Below, piece by piece: positions 1-7,727 of a stretch of DNA of 39,430 nt (position 1 is the stretch's first letter; each line of letters opens with the position of its first letter). Source of the DNA: DAOPXV01 sp035352535. Its GTDB lineage: Bacteria; Muiribacteriota; UBA9980. The stretch is from assembly GCA_964545075.1 (NCBI GenBank), contig CAZJFS010000027.1:1-39430 (forward strand). Reading direction: 5' to 3'. Made by a program: the position numbers and the translations under genes. A model generated the notes under the pieces. It did not search any database and was not told the DNA's origin. It saw only the letters and a list, made by a program, of their open reading frames with translations.

Positions 1-1
1 G

Positions 2-127
2 ACCGGCGGACTTAAAACATTCAACACCGGAAAATACGACGCGGCGAATAAAAACGTCGAATCAGGCGTTGTCACTGAAAATTCAAGGGAAGATTACTAT
101 ATGCTATTAGAAGCAAACATAGAATAA
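2..127 (+). CDS. C-terminal end of an unknown protein (5' part outside window)
   Basis: An open frame enters from the left edge and ends at TAA 125-127, giving 41 visible residues. The segment LKTFNTGKYDAANKNVESG resembles the second half of a TPR-type helix pair, and the protein ends in LLEANIE. That is too little to assign a family. No terminator-like hairpin follows directly. The call rests on the open frame and protein-like composition only. Confidence 0.5.
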   Translation, partial: TGGLKTFNTGKYDAANKNVESGVVTENSREDYYMLLEANIE

Positions 128-270
128 GGCTCTCCAAATATAAAATTCTTGCAGTCGCCGTTTTTTTCTGATACAATTTTATCAATGCGGCCCTATCGGC
201 ATCATGTTTCGCTTTGATCAATTCCAGCGCTTTATCAGAATAATTTTCACGCCGCTGACTTTTTTAAAAA
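128..270 (-). pseudogene. possible gene remnant in the spacer
   Basis: On the minus strand about 45 codons read as a charged helical peptide (for example SDKALELIKAKHDADRAALI) with base use like the neighbours. There is a stop codon just upstream and no usable start or ribosome site. It may be the decayed end of a gene, or chance. I do not recognise the family. Confidence 0.2.
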
Positions 271-298
271 TTGCAATCGTTAAGAAGACAGCTATATA
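271..298 (+). promoter_or_regulatory. candidate promoter of the zinc-ribbon gene
   Basis: TTGCAA (271-276), a 16-base spacer and TATATA (293-298). Each box matches the sigma-70 consensus at 4 of 6 bases. It lies 45 bases before the start codon. Confidence 0.35.
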
Positions 299-343
299 AA
301 AGCAACATTTTCAACTTAACTAAGACACGCCGAGGATAATAAA

Positions 344-676
344 ATGTCGTTGATTAAATGCCCTGAATGCGAAAAGAACTCGCCGGCTAACCGTGAAACT
401 TGCGCGCACTGCGGTCATAGGCTCATGATCATGTATTGCCCCGAATGCGAAGTGGTCAAATCCCGAAACATTATCGAGTATCGCCAGGCTATTGACGATA
501 TAAACAAAAGGCTCACAAACCTTAAAATTTCCGAATACGACTCAAGAATTCTTGCCGGTGAAAGAGAGCGCTTCAAAAAAGAGCTTCAATTTATCATGAA
601 TGCGCCATCGAATTTTTATCCTGAAAACATCCGGAAATGCCCCGCATGCGGAACGGCTTTAAAAAAAAGGGTATAA
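344..676 (+). CDS. small zinc-ribbon protein, function unknown
   Basis: A 110-residue soluble protein. Residues 6-23 hold a complete four-cysteine ribbon (C6, C9, C20, C23). A second CPEC pair at C32/C35 and a CPAC pair at C99/C102 are separated by about 60 mostly helical, charged residues, so the distant pairs could close a second zinc site. The start ATG follows GAGG by 8 bases. It is probably monocistronic: the next gene, atpD, has its own extended -10 promoter. Ribbon pairs like these are found in many nucleic-acid or protein-binding proteins. Nothing in the sequence gives a specific role, so the function is unassigned. Confidence 0.75.
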   Translation: MSLIKCPECEKNSPANRETCAHCGHRLMIMYCPECEVVKSRNIIEYRQAIDDINKRLTNLKISEYDSRILAGERERFKKELQFIMNAPSNFYPENIRKCPACGTALKKRV

Positions 677-762
677 GATCCCATAAAAAGCCTGATTAAA
701 TTCCACGCCGGTTTTCTTTAAAAAAAACTTAACAAAAAATTCTTTTAAAAATTTCAAAATTA

Positions 763-771
763 TGATATAAT
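763..771 (+). promoter_or_regulatory. extended -10 promoter of atpDC
   Basis: TG-A-TATAAT is a perfect extended -10 (TG 763-764, TATAAT 766-771). The -35 region 17 bases upstream (TTTTAA, 743-748) is weak, as is common for extended -10 promoters. A start near 778 gives a leader of about 50 bases with the ribosome site AAAGGAGC before ATG 829. Confidence 0.6.
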
Positions 772-828
772 TTTGCTGAAATTTTAATTAGTCATAGATA
801 ATAAAATAAACCAAAGGAGCTCTTCTAA

Positions 829-2247
829 ATGAAAGAAGATAAAAACATCGGCAAAATAGTCCAGGTAATCGGACCGACCATGGACATAGAATTCGGCGAA
901 GATAACCTTCCCGAGATCTATAATGCCATCCACGTCCCGCACGAAGCGCAAAACACCACGATAACGGCTGAAGTGGCGTCACACCTGGGCAACAACCAGG
1001 TGCGCTGCATTTCAATGCATTCGACCGACGGCCTGTGCCGCGGCATGAAGGCAATAAACACCGGCCGGCCCATCGCAGTCCCGGTAGGCGAACAAACGCT
1101 CGGAAGAATTTTCAACCTGCTCGGCGAGCCGATAGACGAAGCCGGCGAAGTTAAAACCGCGCAAACGATGCCAATACACAGGTCAGCTCCGACGCTTAAA
1201 GAACAGGGCACCACGGTTCAGATATTCGAAACCGGCCTCAAGGTCATCGATCTTCTCGCGCCTTACATGAAAGGCGGAAAGGTCGGATTGTTCGGCGGCG
1301 CCGGCGTCGGAAAAACAGTTCTCATTCAAGAACTCATCCACAACATAGCCAAAGAACACGGCGGCCTCTCGGTTTTCTGCGGAGTCGGCGAAAGAACCCG
1401 CGAAGGAAACGATCTCTGGCGTGAAATGAAGGAATCGGGCGTTATCTCAAAAATGTGCATGGTGTTCGGACAGATGAACGAACCGCCCGGCGCGCGTCTT
1501 CGCGTAGCTCTCTCAGGCCTTACGATGGCCGAATATTTCCGCGATCAGAAAAACATGGACATGCTTTTATTCATAGACAACATATTCCGCTTTACCCAGG
1601 CCGGCTCTGAAGTTTCAGCGCTGCTCGGCCGTATGCCCTCAGCGGTCGGATACCAGCCCACCCTCGGAACTGAAATGGGCGATCTCCAGGAACGCATCAC
1701 ATCCACCAAACAGGGCTCCATTACATCCGTTCAGGCCATATACGTTCCCGCCGACGATTTGACAGATCCCGCGCCCGCAACGGCGTTTTCGCACCTGGAC
1801 GCGACCACTGTTCTATCGCGGCAGATCTCGGAGCTCGGAATTTATCCCGCCGTCGATCCTCTCGCTTCGACCTCAAAGCTTCTGGACCCGAACGTCATCG
1901 GCCTCGAGCACTATTCGACCGCCCGCCAGGTACAGGCCATACTTCAAAAATATAAAGACCTCCACGATATTATCGCGATCCTTGGCATCGACGAGCTTTC
2001 AGACGATGACAAAAAGATCGTCGCGCGCGCCAGAAGAATTCAAAAATTCCTGTCGCAGCCGAACTTCGTCGCCGAACAGTTTACCGGCCTGAAAGGCCGC
2101 TATGTAACGGTTAAAGATACGGTACGCTCGTTCCGTGAGATCGTCGAAGGCAAATACGACCATATCCCGGAACAGTGTTTCTATATGTGCGGTTCGATAG
2201 ACGACGTCATCGAAAACTATAAAAAACAAGAAGCTCAGAACAAGTAA
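829..2247 (+). CDS. atpD: F1F0 ATP synthase subunit beta
   Basis: The catalytic beta subunit of F1, 472 residues (normal length). It binds and hydrolyses or makes ATP at the alpha/beta interface of the membrane-bound ATP synthase. Visible landmarks are the N-terminal barrel (about 5-80), the Walker A loop GGAGVGKT at 156-163 with K162 and T163, the catalytic glutamate in GERTREG (E188), the block VPADDLTDPAPAT, and the C-terminal DELSDDD motif, close to the usual DELSEED. Start ATG 829 is preceded by AAAGGAGC. It is followed after 20 bases by atpC. The other ATP synthase genes are not here, so the operon is split. Split atpDC pairs are known in some phyla such as Chlorobi. Confidence 0.98.
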   Translation: MKEDKNIGKIVQVIGPTMDIEFGEDNLPEIYNAIHVPHEAQNTTITAEVASHLGNNQVRCISMHSTDGLCRGMKAINTGRPIAVPVGEQTLGRIFNLLGEPIDEAGEVKTAQTMPIHRSAPTLKEQGTTVQIFETGLKVIDLLAPYMKGGKVGLFGGAGVGKTVLIQELIHNIAKEHGGLSVFCGVGERTREGNDLWREMKESGVISKMCMVFGQMNEPPGARLRVALSGLTMAEYFRDQKNMDMLLFIDNIFRFTQAGSEVSALLGRMPSAVGYQPTLGTEMGDLQERITSTKQGSITSVQAIYVPADDLTDPAPATAFSHLDATTVLSRQISELGIYPAVDPLASTSKLLDPNVIGLEHYSTARQVQAILQKYKDLHDIIAILGIDELSDDDKKIVARARRIQKFLSQPNFVAEQFTGLKGRYVTVKDTVRSFREIVEGKYDHIPEQCFYMCGSIDDVIENYKKQEAQNK

Positions 2248-2267
2248 TTGAACGGAGGTCCCGGTTT

Positions 2268-2552
2268 ATGCTTCCGAAATATAAATTTGAAATAGTCACG
2301 ATGGACGCCCTGGTTTATTCGAATTCCGACGTGGAATCGGTAATAATGCCAGCCGTTAAAGGTTATCTCGGCGTTTTGCAGGGCCATATGCCTTATATCA
2401 CGGAGCTTTCCAAAGGCGTCGTCGCCATAAAAAAGGATGCCGCCGCTCTGAAAAATGACGCCGAATGGGATGTGGCGGGAGGCTTCGCGAAGATCCTCGG
2501 CAATTCCGTCACGATATTCGCCGATAAGCTCGAAGAAAGAAAAGTCTTATAA
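2268..2552 (+). CDS. atpC: F1F0 ATP synthase subunit epsilon, short form
   Basis: 94 residues that match only the N-terminal beta-sandwich of subunit epsilon (YKFEIVTMDALVY, then GYLGVLQGHMPYITEL, then GGFAKILGNSVTIFAD). Epsilon is usually 130-140 residues and ends in a helical hairpin that can insert into F1 and inhibit ATP hydrolysis. Here the protein stops about six residues after the last predicted strand, so that hairpin is absent. Short epsilons of this kind are known in some lineages. The gene begins 20 bases after atpD behind a good GGAGGT site and ends at a strong bidirectional terminator. The central-stalk role is kept, but self-inhibition by the C-terminal helices is not expected. 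Confidence 0.93.
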   Translation: MLPKYKFEIVTMDALVYSNSDVESVIMPAVKGYLGVLQGHMPYITELSKGVVAIKKDAAALKNDAEWDVAGGFAKILGNSVTIFADKLEERKVL

Positions 2553-2592
2553 GCGTTCAACCAGGATAAAATTAAATAATCGTATATTAAAA

Positions 2593-2640
2593 GAAAAAGA
2601 GGCTGTCCAAAAATATAATTTTTGAAACGGCCTCTTTTTC
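2593..2640. terminator. bidirectional terminator between atpC and the Fn3 gene
   Basis: An 11-bp perfect stem (2593-2603 with 2630-2640) continues through further pairs and an inner A/T helix. A-run and T-run flanks make it work for atpDC (+) and for the converging gene (-). Confidence 0.9.
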
Positions 2641-2673
2641 ATTTAAATCAAAATGCAACCAATTATTTTTTGC

Positions 2674-3567
2674 TTACTGAGCGTCGACAGCCGATGCTAT
2701 CTTTGACTTAGGCGATGTTCCATTCTTATCGAATGCTACGACATAATAAAAATACTGCTTCGTTTTATCCACGGATCTGTCTTCGAAACTCGTGGAACCT
2801 TTTATTTCGCCTATTTTCTGAAATGAGCCGACGGGGTCTTCCGATGTTTTGAATATTTCGTAACCATCAGCGTTTTTAGAAGCGCTCCAGATTATCGAAA
2901 CGGAGTTCCCGGAAAATTTTGCGGCTATCTTGGCCGGAGCTTTAAGGCCTTTTGACGATTTCGTCATCTTATAGCTTGCAACCGCGCCCGTAGAATCGGA
3001 CTCCACCTGCGTAACTACCGGAACCTGAACCGCGTCCGAAGAAGTCGCCTTCTGAACGATCACGATTGGCGGCTGAGACGTATAAAAAGCTCGAGCCGCG
3101 ACGATCTTCGAGCGACCTCCACCGGTGCCGTCGCGATAAGCGTTCTGTATCAGATAATAATAGGTAACTCCGCCGATTACATTGGTATCGATATAGGACG
3201 TAACCTCGGAACCTACGAACTGTATCATGGCATATGTTTTACCATCGTTATCGGAGCGCAGGATGAAATATCCGTAATCATTGCCATGCGCCTTCGACCA
3301 GTTGAGTTCATTTCCAAATTCCTTGGGATTTACATAGAATCTTTCAGGAGCGGAAGGTTCCACGACCACCGGAACGTAAATAGTTCTCGTTCTGGGCGGA
3401 TCGAAAGGCCAGTGATCGCGGTCGTGCCTGTAATAATCGCGGTCATGCCTTGAATCGTGATCGGAAAAATACACGCGGACGCCGGCCTCGGCATTAACCG
3501 CGAAAATACAGATTACAGATAAAAAAGTGCAAAAGAGCAAAACGCAAACCAACGATTTTCTTTTCAA
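2674..3567 (-). CDS. exported protein with two fibronectin type III-like domains
   Basis: 297 residues from a TTG start at 3567, chosen because GGAGG (3576-3580) lies 8 bases upstream; earlier in-frame ATGs have no ribosome site. A signal peptide (KRK, then about 20 hydrophobic residues, ending NAEAG) is followed by a His/Asp/Arg-rich stretch (DHDSRHDRDYYRHDRDHW), a proline-rich linker, and two Fn3-like domains (about 76-160 and 208-297). Each domain has the typical W...Y.I.R and YYY.I/V strands. Fn3 pairs usually serve binding or spacing at the cell surface, and no catalytic motif is seen. The His/Asp cluster could bind metal, which is inference. It has its own promoter (3692-3720) and a shared terminator downstream. 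Confidence 0.75.
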   Translation of the reverse strand: MKRKSLVCVLLFCTFLSVICIFAVNAEAGVRVYFSDHDSRHDRDYYRHDRDHWPFDPPRTRTIYVPVVVEPSAPERFYVNPKEFGNELNWSKAHGNDYGYFILRSDNDGKTYAMIQFVGSEVTSYIDTNVIGGVTYYYLIQNAYRDGTGGGRSKIVAARAFYTSQPPIVIVQKATSSDAVQVPVVTQVESDSTGAVASYKMTKSSKGLKAPAKIAAKFSGNSVSIIWSASKNADGYEIFKTSEDPVGSFQKIGEIKGSTSFEDRSVDKTKQYFYYVVAFDKNGTSPKSKIASAVDAQ

Positions 3568-3575
3568 TTTAGCTT

Positions 3576-3580
3576 CCTCC
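3576..3580 (-). promoter_or_regulatory. ribosome binding site fixing a TTG start
   Basis: GGAGG on the minus strand, 8 bases before TTG 3567. It lies inside the codons of the longer alternative frame, which argues that the shorter TTG form is the real one. The signal peptide then starts directly with a basic n-region. Confidence 0.7.
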
Positions 3581-3691
3581 ATAAATATCGGATTTACATC
3601 GATGCTCATATTTTTTTACAAGCATTCGGCGAATTCCTCTTTACGCCGCGGCATATCGGACGCAATCCATATATGGGCCGTCGGCATTATT

Positions 3692-3720
3692 AATCTACTA
3701 TATATTATCGGAATTGTCAA
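3692..3720 (-). promoter_or_regulatory. promoter of the Fn3 gene
   Basis: Perfect -35 TTGACA (3715-3720), a 17-base spacer and -10 TAGATT (3692-3697), about 125 bases before the TTG start. Confidence 0.6.
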
Positions 3721-3755
3721 CGCAAAAATGAACAATCATTCATTTTAAACCGAAT

Positions 3756-4691
3756 TTAACGGCCGGAAGTCAACTTTTCGACAGCGGCCTTGAGGCTTTC
3801 GATCTCACGCGTCAGTTTTTCATTCGATTCCTGCCTGTCGCGACGGTTTTCATCTCGGAAATTCGAGAGTTCATTCTGAAGGCGGTCATTTGACTGCTGG
3901 CGGCTCTGCTGGTTCTCCGTCCTGAAGTTACGCAATTCCTTCTGAAGAAGATCGACCATCTTTTCAACCTGCGCGGTATTATCGGATGTCATTTCATCTA
4001 CAAAAACCGCGTTAGCCAGGGACAATCCCAAAACGCCGCATATTACGACCGCAAAAAGGAAATATATGCGGGCGAAAACAGCCAGCGTAACCGATGTGGT
4101 CTTTGCCACTACCGCATCGGGCAGTTCAATCCAGCCGTCAACGGTAAAAACCTTACAAAGAGAATAGCATGAAATCAGGGGATTGCCAAATTTTTCAGGA
4201 ACCACGTGGCCGAACAAAAGAGTGGCGCCCATGCCAAAAACTATATTCAAGAGCAGCAGCGCAAAAAAAACCGCGATGGAGGCTTTTAACGCGCGCAAAA
4301 TACCGAACCAGACCCTCTGGCCGTCCGGCACGAAACGCAACAGCTTAAAAAACCTTATCAGCCGGCCAAGGCGCAATATAAGTATGGCGGAAAAGCCTTT
4401 CACATCGTATAGCGGAGACAGCAGGCAGGGAATGCTTATCATAACCACGAAAAGATCAAATTTATTCCAGTTGCTGTCCCAGTATTCATCATGATCCAGG
4501 ATCGACATCTTTAAAACGGCTTCGATCAAAAAAAATATTACGCATGCGTAATCTATCCAGAAAAAGAGATGAGTGCTCTCCCTTATCATCGGAAAAGCGT
4601 CCAGGAAAAGCGCGACGGCGTTAAGCGTGATCATGAAAATAACCACCGCTTCTGAAATTATAAAATTCACGACCCTGTTATAACGGTCCAT
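3756..4691 (-). CDS. voltage-gated cation channel, bacterial one-domain type
   Basis: 311 residues of the Ion_trans family (NavBac-like). Six membrane segments: S1 10-32, S2 40-62, S3 76-95, S4 99-123, S5 about 131-161, S6 about 200-235. S4 carries a voltage-sensor ladder at every third residue: R107, R110, R113, K116, R119. The pore helix ends in TVDGW (183-187) where sodium-selective NavBac channels have TLESW. An aspartate ring of this sort resembles calcium-selective pores, so Ca2+ permeation is possible but inferred. The C-terminus (about 240-305) is a coiled coil with two copies of a 22-residue repeat (253-274, 275-296), as expected for a tetramer. It starts 13 bases after tldE behind GGAGG and is probably co-transcribed. 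Confidence 0.88.
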   Translation of the reverse strand: MDRYNRVVNFIISEAVVIFMITLNAVALFLDAFPMIRESTHLFFWIDYACVIFFLIEAVLKMSILDHDEYWDSNWNKFDLFVVMISIPCLLSPLYDVKGFSAILILRLGRLIRFFKLLRFVPDGQRVWFGILRALKASIAVFFALLLLNIVFGMGATLLFGHVVPEKFGNPLISCYSLCKVFTVDGWIELPDAVVAKTTSVTLAVFARIYFLFAVVICGVLGLSLANAVFVDEMTSDNTAQVEKMVDLLQKELRNFRTENQQSRQQSNDRLQNELSNFRDENRRDRQESNEKLTREIESLKAAVEKLTSGR

Positions 4692-4704
4692 CCGGCCCTC
4701 CGCG

Positions 4705-5937
4705 CTATATTTTTGAAACCTTCAGATCCATGATCAGGCATTTTTCATGAGAAAGCGGGAAAAAACTGTCTTTTGAAACGCCTATATAAGCGTCGCCGAA
4801 CATTTCGTATACGTTAGACGATATCTGTAGCTCGGGAAGTTTTCCTATGAAATTCTCGCCGTCAAAATATAACGCCAGCTGAACTGGAGTCGCGAAATTA
4901 CCTTCCGGGGTATAATCGCCGCCGCTCGCGATCATGACGAATATCCCCGGTCGGCCGCTTAAAAGCTCCTTCGCGGTCTTTTCTGATGCCGCGATTCTGT
5001 GGGCCGCGAGAGCGGGCTGGGGAATTCCATCGTATTCCGATGACGCGCTTTTGGTATACGGCAACCCGTATGTCTTCGAAGTCTTCTTATCGGTATAAGG
5101 AGATATTAAAACGCCATTTTTAATAAGAGGAGTTTCAAATCCGGCATTCACGGCGCCTTCCGCGTCAAAGAATGGCACCATATTTTCGACGGGATCGAGC
5201 GAGAAATAAAAATCAAATTTATCGGAAAAAAGCTTTTGACCCAACTTATCGGCAAAAATGGAGCTTTTAGTCCCGAAACGAAGACCGTTGAGATCCTGCG
5301 CGAATTTCATCGCGGGCATTTCGTCGGCAGTTGAAAATATCACGGGAAAGCGCGTTCCGGCTGGAAGGTCTACGGGCGTCTTATACGCCCGGCAAACGGC
5401 GTTCAGATGCTTTAAAAGGGCGGCGCGGTCATACTTGCGGCCCATATATGCAACGAATCCGTCAAGGATATTAACCGAGGCTCTTTCCTTGAAAAGCAGA
5501 GACAGCATAAAAAGCCTGTCTTTATAGCAAAGGTCGAGGCCGGAATCGTTCGACATGCACGCTTCGTAATTTATCAGCTTCACGGTATTCGAAAATGAAA
5601 AATCAGGCTGAGCCGAACGGACCGACTCCAGAAAACTTTCAATTTCGACCATAAGCTCGTCTTCGGGAATTATATCGTCGGACAACGTTATATATTCCTT
5701 CATGTCGCCCGAAACTTCATATTCATAAGGCACCTTCAATGAAAGCGCCGAACGGGCCTCGGCTTCAAGGGCCGCCCTGTCGTGGACGCCGAGCGCTCCC
5801 GCTATGCCGATAAATTTGCCGTCATACGCCCTGTACCCGGTCTTCGTTATGTTCTTGCGCTTGAGCGAATCTATTTGCGTCTGAACAACTTTCACCGAAA
5901 CCTCTTCGGTTTTCTGCATGTATCTTTCTACTATCAT
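4705..5937 (-). CDS. pmbA: TldE/PmbA family protein, partner of TldD
   Basis: 410 residues of the TldD/PmbA (peptidase U62) family without the HExxxH metal site. It fits TldE, the non-catalytic half of the TldD/TldE protease. In studied bacteria TldD/E trims modified or unfolded peptides, including some antimicrobial peptides such as microcin B17. Recognisable parts are the N-terminal alpha/beta domain and the C-terminal half with FFDAEGA, LISPYTDKK, FVMIASGGDYTPEG and the terminal substrate-cleft strands. It begins 15 bases after tldD with a GAGGAAGG site. Calling it TldE rather than a second TldD rests on the missing metal motif and the operon order. Confidence 0.88.
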   Translation of the reverse strand: MIVERYMQKTEEVSVKVVQTQIDSLKRKNITKTGYRAYDGKFIGIAGALGVHDRAALEAEARSALSLKVPYEYEVSGDMKEYITLSDDIIPEDELMVEIESFLESVRSAQPDFSFSNTVKLINYEACMSNDSGLDLCYKDRLFMLSLLFKERASVNILDGFVAYMGRKYDRAALLKHLNAVCRAYKTPVDLPAGTRFPVIFSTADEMPAMKFAQDLNGLRFGTKSSIFADKLGQKLFSDKFDFYFSLDPVENMVPFFDAEGAVNAGFETPLIKNGVLISPYTDKKTSKTYGLPYTKSASSEYDGIPQPALAAHRIAASEKTAKELLSGRPGIFVMIASGGDYTPEGNFATPVQLALYFDGENFIGKLPELQISSNVYEMFGDAYIGVSKDSFFPLSHEKCLIMDLKVSKI

Positions 5938-5952
5938 AAATAACCTTCCTCG

Positions 5953-7290
5953 CTACTGCACGTTCATATTTTTAACCCGGACATACGGTCCGCCGAAGCC
6001 AACCGGAAGCGGCCACTGGTCCATTTTTCCGCATCCTCCCTCGGCGAACGACAGGAGTTCGAGCTTATCCGAAAGGCCGTCGATATCGCCCAGCGTATCA
6101 AAGACGTTGCCGGTCACTACCGCTATATTCAAAGGCTCGGCGATTTTGCCGTTCGTTATGCGGTATGCAAGCGACGGGGCGATCGTGAAAGTCGAAAGAC
6201 CCGACCCGTGCTTTATGGTTTCGATATAAATGCCGTCTTTTACCTCGCCGAAAAGTTCTTCCTTCGTTTGAGTTCCGGGTTCTATATAAGTCGTCGTCAT
6301 GCGCACTATCGGCTCAAACTCGAAACTTATTGCCCTGGAATTACCCGTCAGGCCCTCGGCGAGCTCCGCGGCGGTCGCGACGCTGTGAAGCCGGCCGCTC
6401 AGCAGGCCTTTCTTTATGAGGTAAGTCTTTTCGGGCCGCGTTCCGTCGTCATCGAATTGAACTAGGCCGCTGCCTTCCTCGAGGCCGCTATCGGCTATCG
6501 AAAGAAGTTCGGCGCCGATTTTTTTCCCGATCACCCACTCTTTTTTCATGGCCTCGTCGCCAAGCATGAAGTCGGCCTCGCTTTTATGGCCAAAACTTTC
6601 ATGGGCGAAAACGCCTGCCGCGAGCGGCGATAATATCACCGTATATTTCCCCGGCTCTACCGGCTTTGATTTTTCAAGGAAATCCTCGCATTTTAAAATA
6701 AAAGTTTCGAGCCCTTCCGCATAACTTTTAACTTCGTCAAAATAATTGGAGGCCTTTCTGAACGATTCCGAGAACTGGCGTTCGCCTTCGGCGAGCCTGA
6801 AGGAAAAACTCGTCCCGACCCTCTGGTTATCGAATTTAATATCCGAACCGATACTCGAATAAAAACTCTTCACTTCGTATTTATCGGTATACTGCGCGCG
6901 CCACAGTTTTATCTTGGGACGCGAATTCATAAGCGGAAAGTATTTTTTGAGAAATTCGATTTTTTCTTCACCGGTAATATCAGATATGCGCCTCTTTTCA
7001 AACTTAATGAAAACGCCGCGATTAGCCTCGAATTTTTTCACTACCGGATTTATTCCTATATCTTTTCGGGGTTTGGCGTATGCCGCGAGGCCGTCGATCT
7101 CGGCCTGAAGATTCTGGACATCGGTCGTGGAGCTGTAATACCAGCGCGATCCGTCAAAAATTCTTATAAAGGCGCCGCTGTATTTGCGGTTCTTCATCTC
7201 TTCAAGCTTGTTCAGCGTAAAGAGCACTTTTGTCTCAAAAACATCCTCAATGCGTACGTCGGTGTAAAGCCCTTCCGGAAATTTGAACAT
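5953..7290 (-). CDS. tldD: TldD family metalloprotease
   Basis: 445 residues, the catalytic half of the TldD/TldE pair. The metal-binding helix is HESFGH at 230-235 (H230, E231, H235). The third ligand expected in the family is the cysteine in GGCGKMDQWPLPVG (C420). The C-terminal end GKxxQxxPVGxGxP is typical. It lies in the cytosol and acts with TldE as a peptidase. Start ATG 7290 has AGGAGAG a few bases upstream. There is no clear promoter between it and the hairpin at 7311-7339, so expression may need read-through from dedA-mazG or a weak promoter. The downstream ion channel is an odd operon partner. Confidence 0.92.
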   Translation of the reverse strand: MFKFPEGLYTDVRIEDVFETKVLFTLNKLEEMKNRKYSGAFIRIFDGSRWYYSSTTDVQNLQAEIDGLAAYAKPRKDIGINPVVKKFEANRGVFIKFEKRRISDITGEEKIEFLKKYFPLMNSRPKIKLWRAQYTDKYEVKSFYSSIGSDIKFDNQRVGTSFSFRLAEGERQFSESFRKASNYFDEVKSYAEGLETFILKCEDFLEKSKPVEPGKYTVILSPLAAGVFAHESFGHKSEADFMLGDEAMKKEWVIGKKIGAELLSIADSGLEEGSGLVQFDDDGTRPEKTYLIKKGLLSGRLHSVATAAELAEGLTGNSRAISFEFEPIVRMTTTYIEPGTQTKEELFGEVKDGIYIETIKHGSGLSTFTIAPSLAYRITNGKIAEPLNIAVVTGNVFDTLGDIDGLSDKLELLSFAEGGCGKMDQWPLPVGFGGPYVRVKNMNVQ

Positions 7291-7310
7291 ATCTTCTCTC
7301 CTAGTTTCTT

Positions 7311-7339
7311 AAAAAAACGAAGGGCGGCCAAAGGCGCCC
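7311..7339 (-). terminator. terminator or attenuator between mazG-like gene and tldD
   Basis: On the minus strand GGGCG...CGCCC (arms 7335-7339 and 7322-7326, with a CC/GG extension) is followed by a seven-U run (7311-7317). It ends directly before the tldD ribosome site. Confidence 0.7.
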
Positions 7340-7349
7340 GGTTGGATTT

Positions 7350-7727
7350 TTATTGGCTTTTTTTCATAGGTTTTTTGTAATTTCCACGGCATTTATCGGC
7401 CGGATATTTTATTTTGTTCTTTTCAACCTTCGCGGCGATCGCCTTTGAAAGATCGATATTGAGCACGTTTCCAAGCGACATGCAATAGAGCATTATGTCC
7501 GACACCTCATCGCAGATGTCGACGTATCTTTCGGGATCATCCTTCAACGCCACGGCCTCGTCATTTTTGAGCCACTGAAACAGTTCCATGAGTTCCGCGG
7601 CCTCGATCGCGATGGACATCGAAAGGTTTTTAGGGTCATGATATTTCACCCATTCGCGATCATCGACGAAATTTTTCATCAACTTTTTCAGATCGCTCAG
7701 GGTAGTCGTTTCATCTTTATAATTCAT
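7350..7727 (-). CDS. MazG-like nucleotide pyrophosphohydrolase
   Basis: 125 residues of the all-alpha NTP pyrophosphatase (MazG/RS21-C6/dUTPase-like) group. The metal-binding helices are visible: ExxE in IEAAELMELFQW (E42, E45) and ExxD in DEVSDIMLY (E74, D77), followed by the KxxKNKIKYP segment (about 100-109). These enzymes cleave (d)NTPs to NMP and pyrophosphate and are often house-cleaning enzymes. The exact substrate cannot be read here. The ATG at 7727 overlaps the end of dedA by 11 bases, so the two are translationally coupled. A hairpin with a U-run follows. Confidence 0.88.
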   Translation of the reverse strand: MNYKDETTTLSDLKKLMKNFVDDREWVKYHDPKNLSMSIAIEAAELMELFQWLKNDEAVALKDDPERYVDICDEVSDIMLYCMSLGNVLNIDLSKAIAAKVEKNKIKYPADKCRGNYKKPMKKSQ

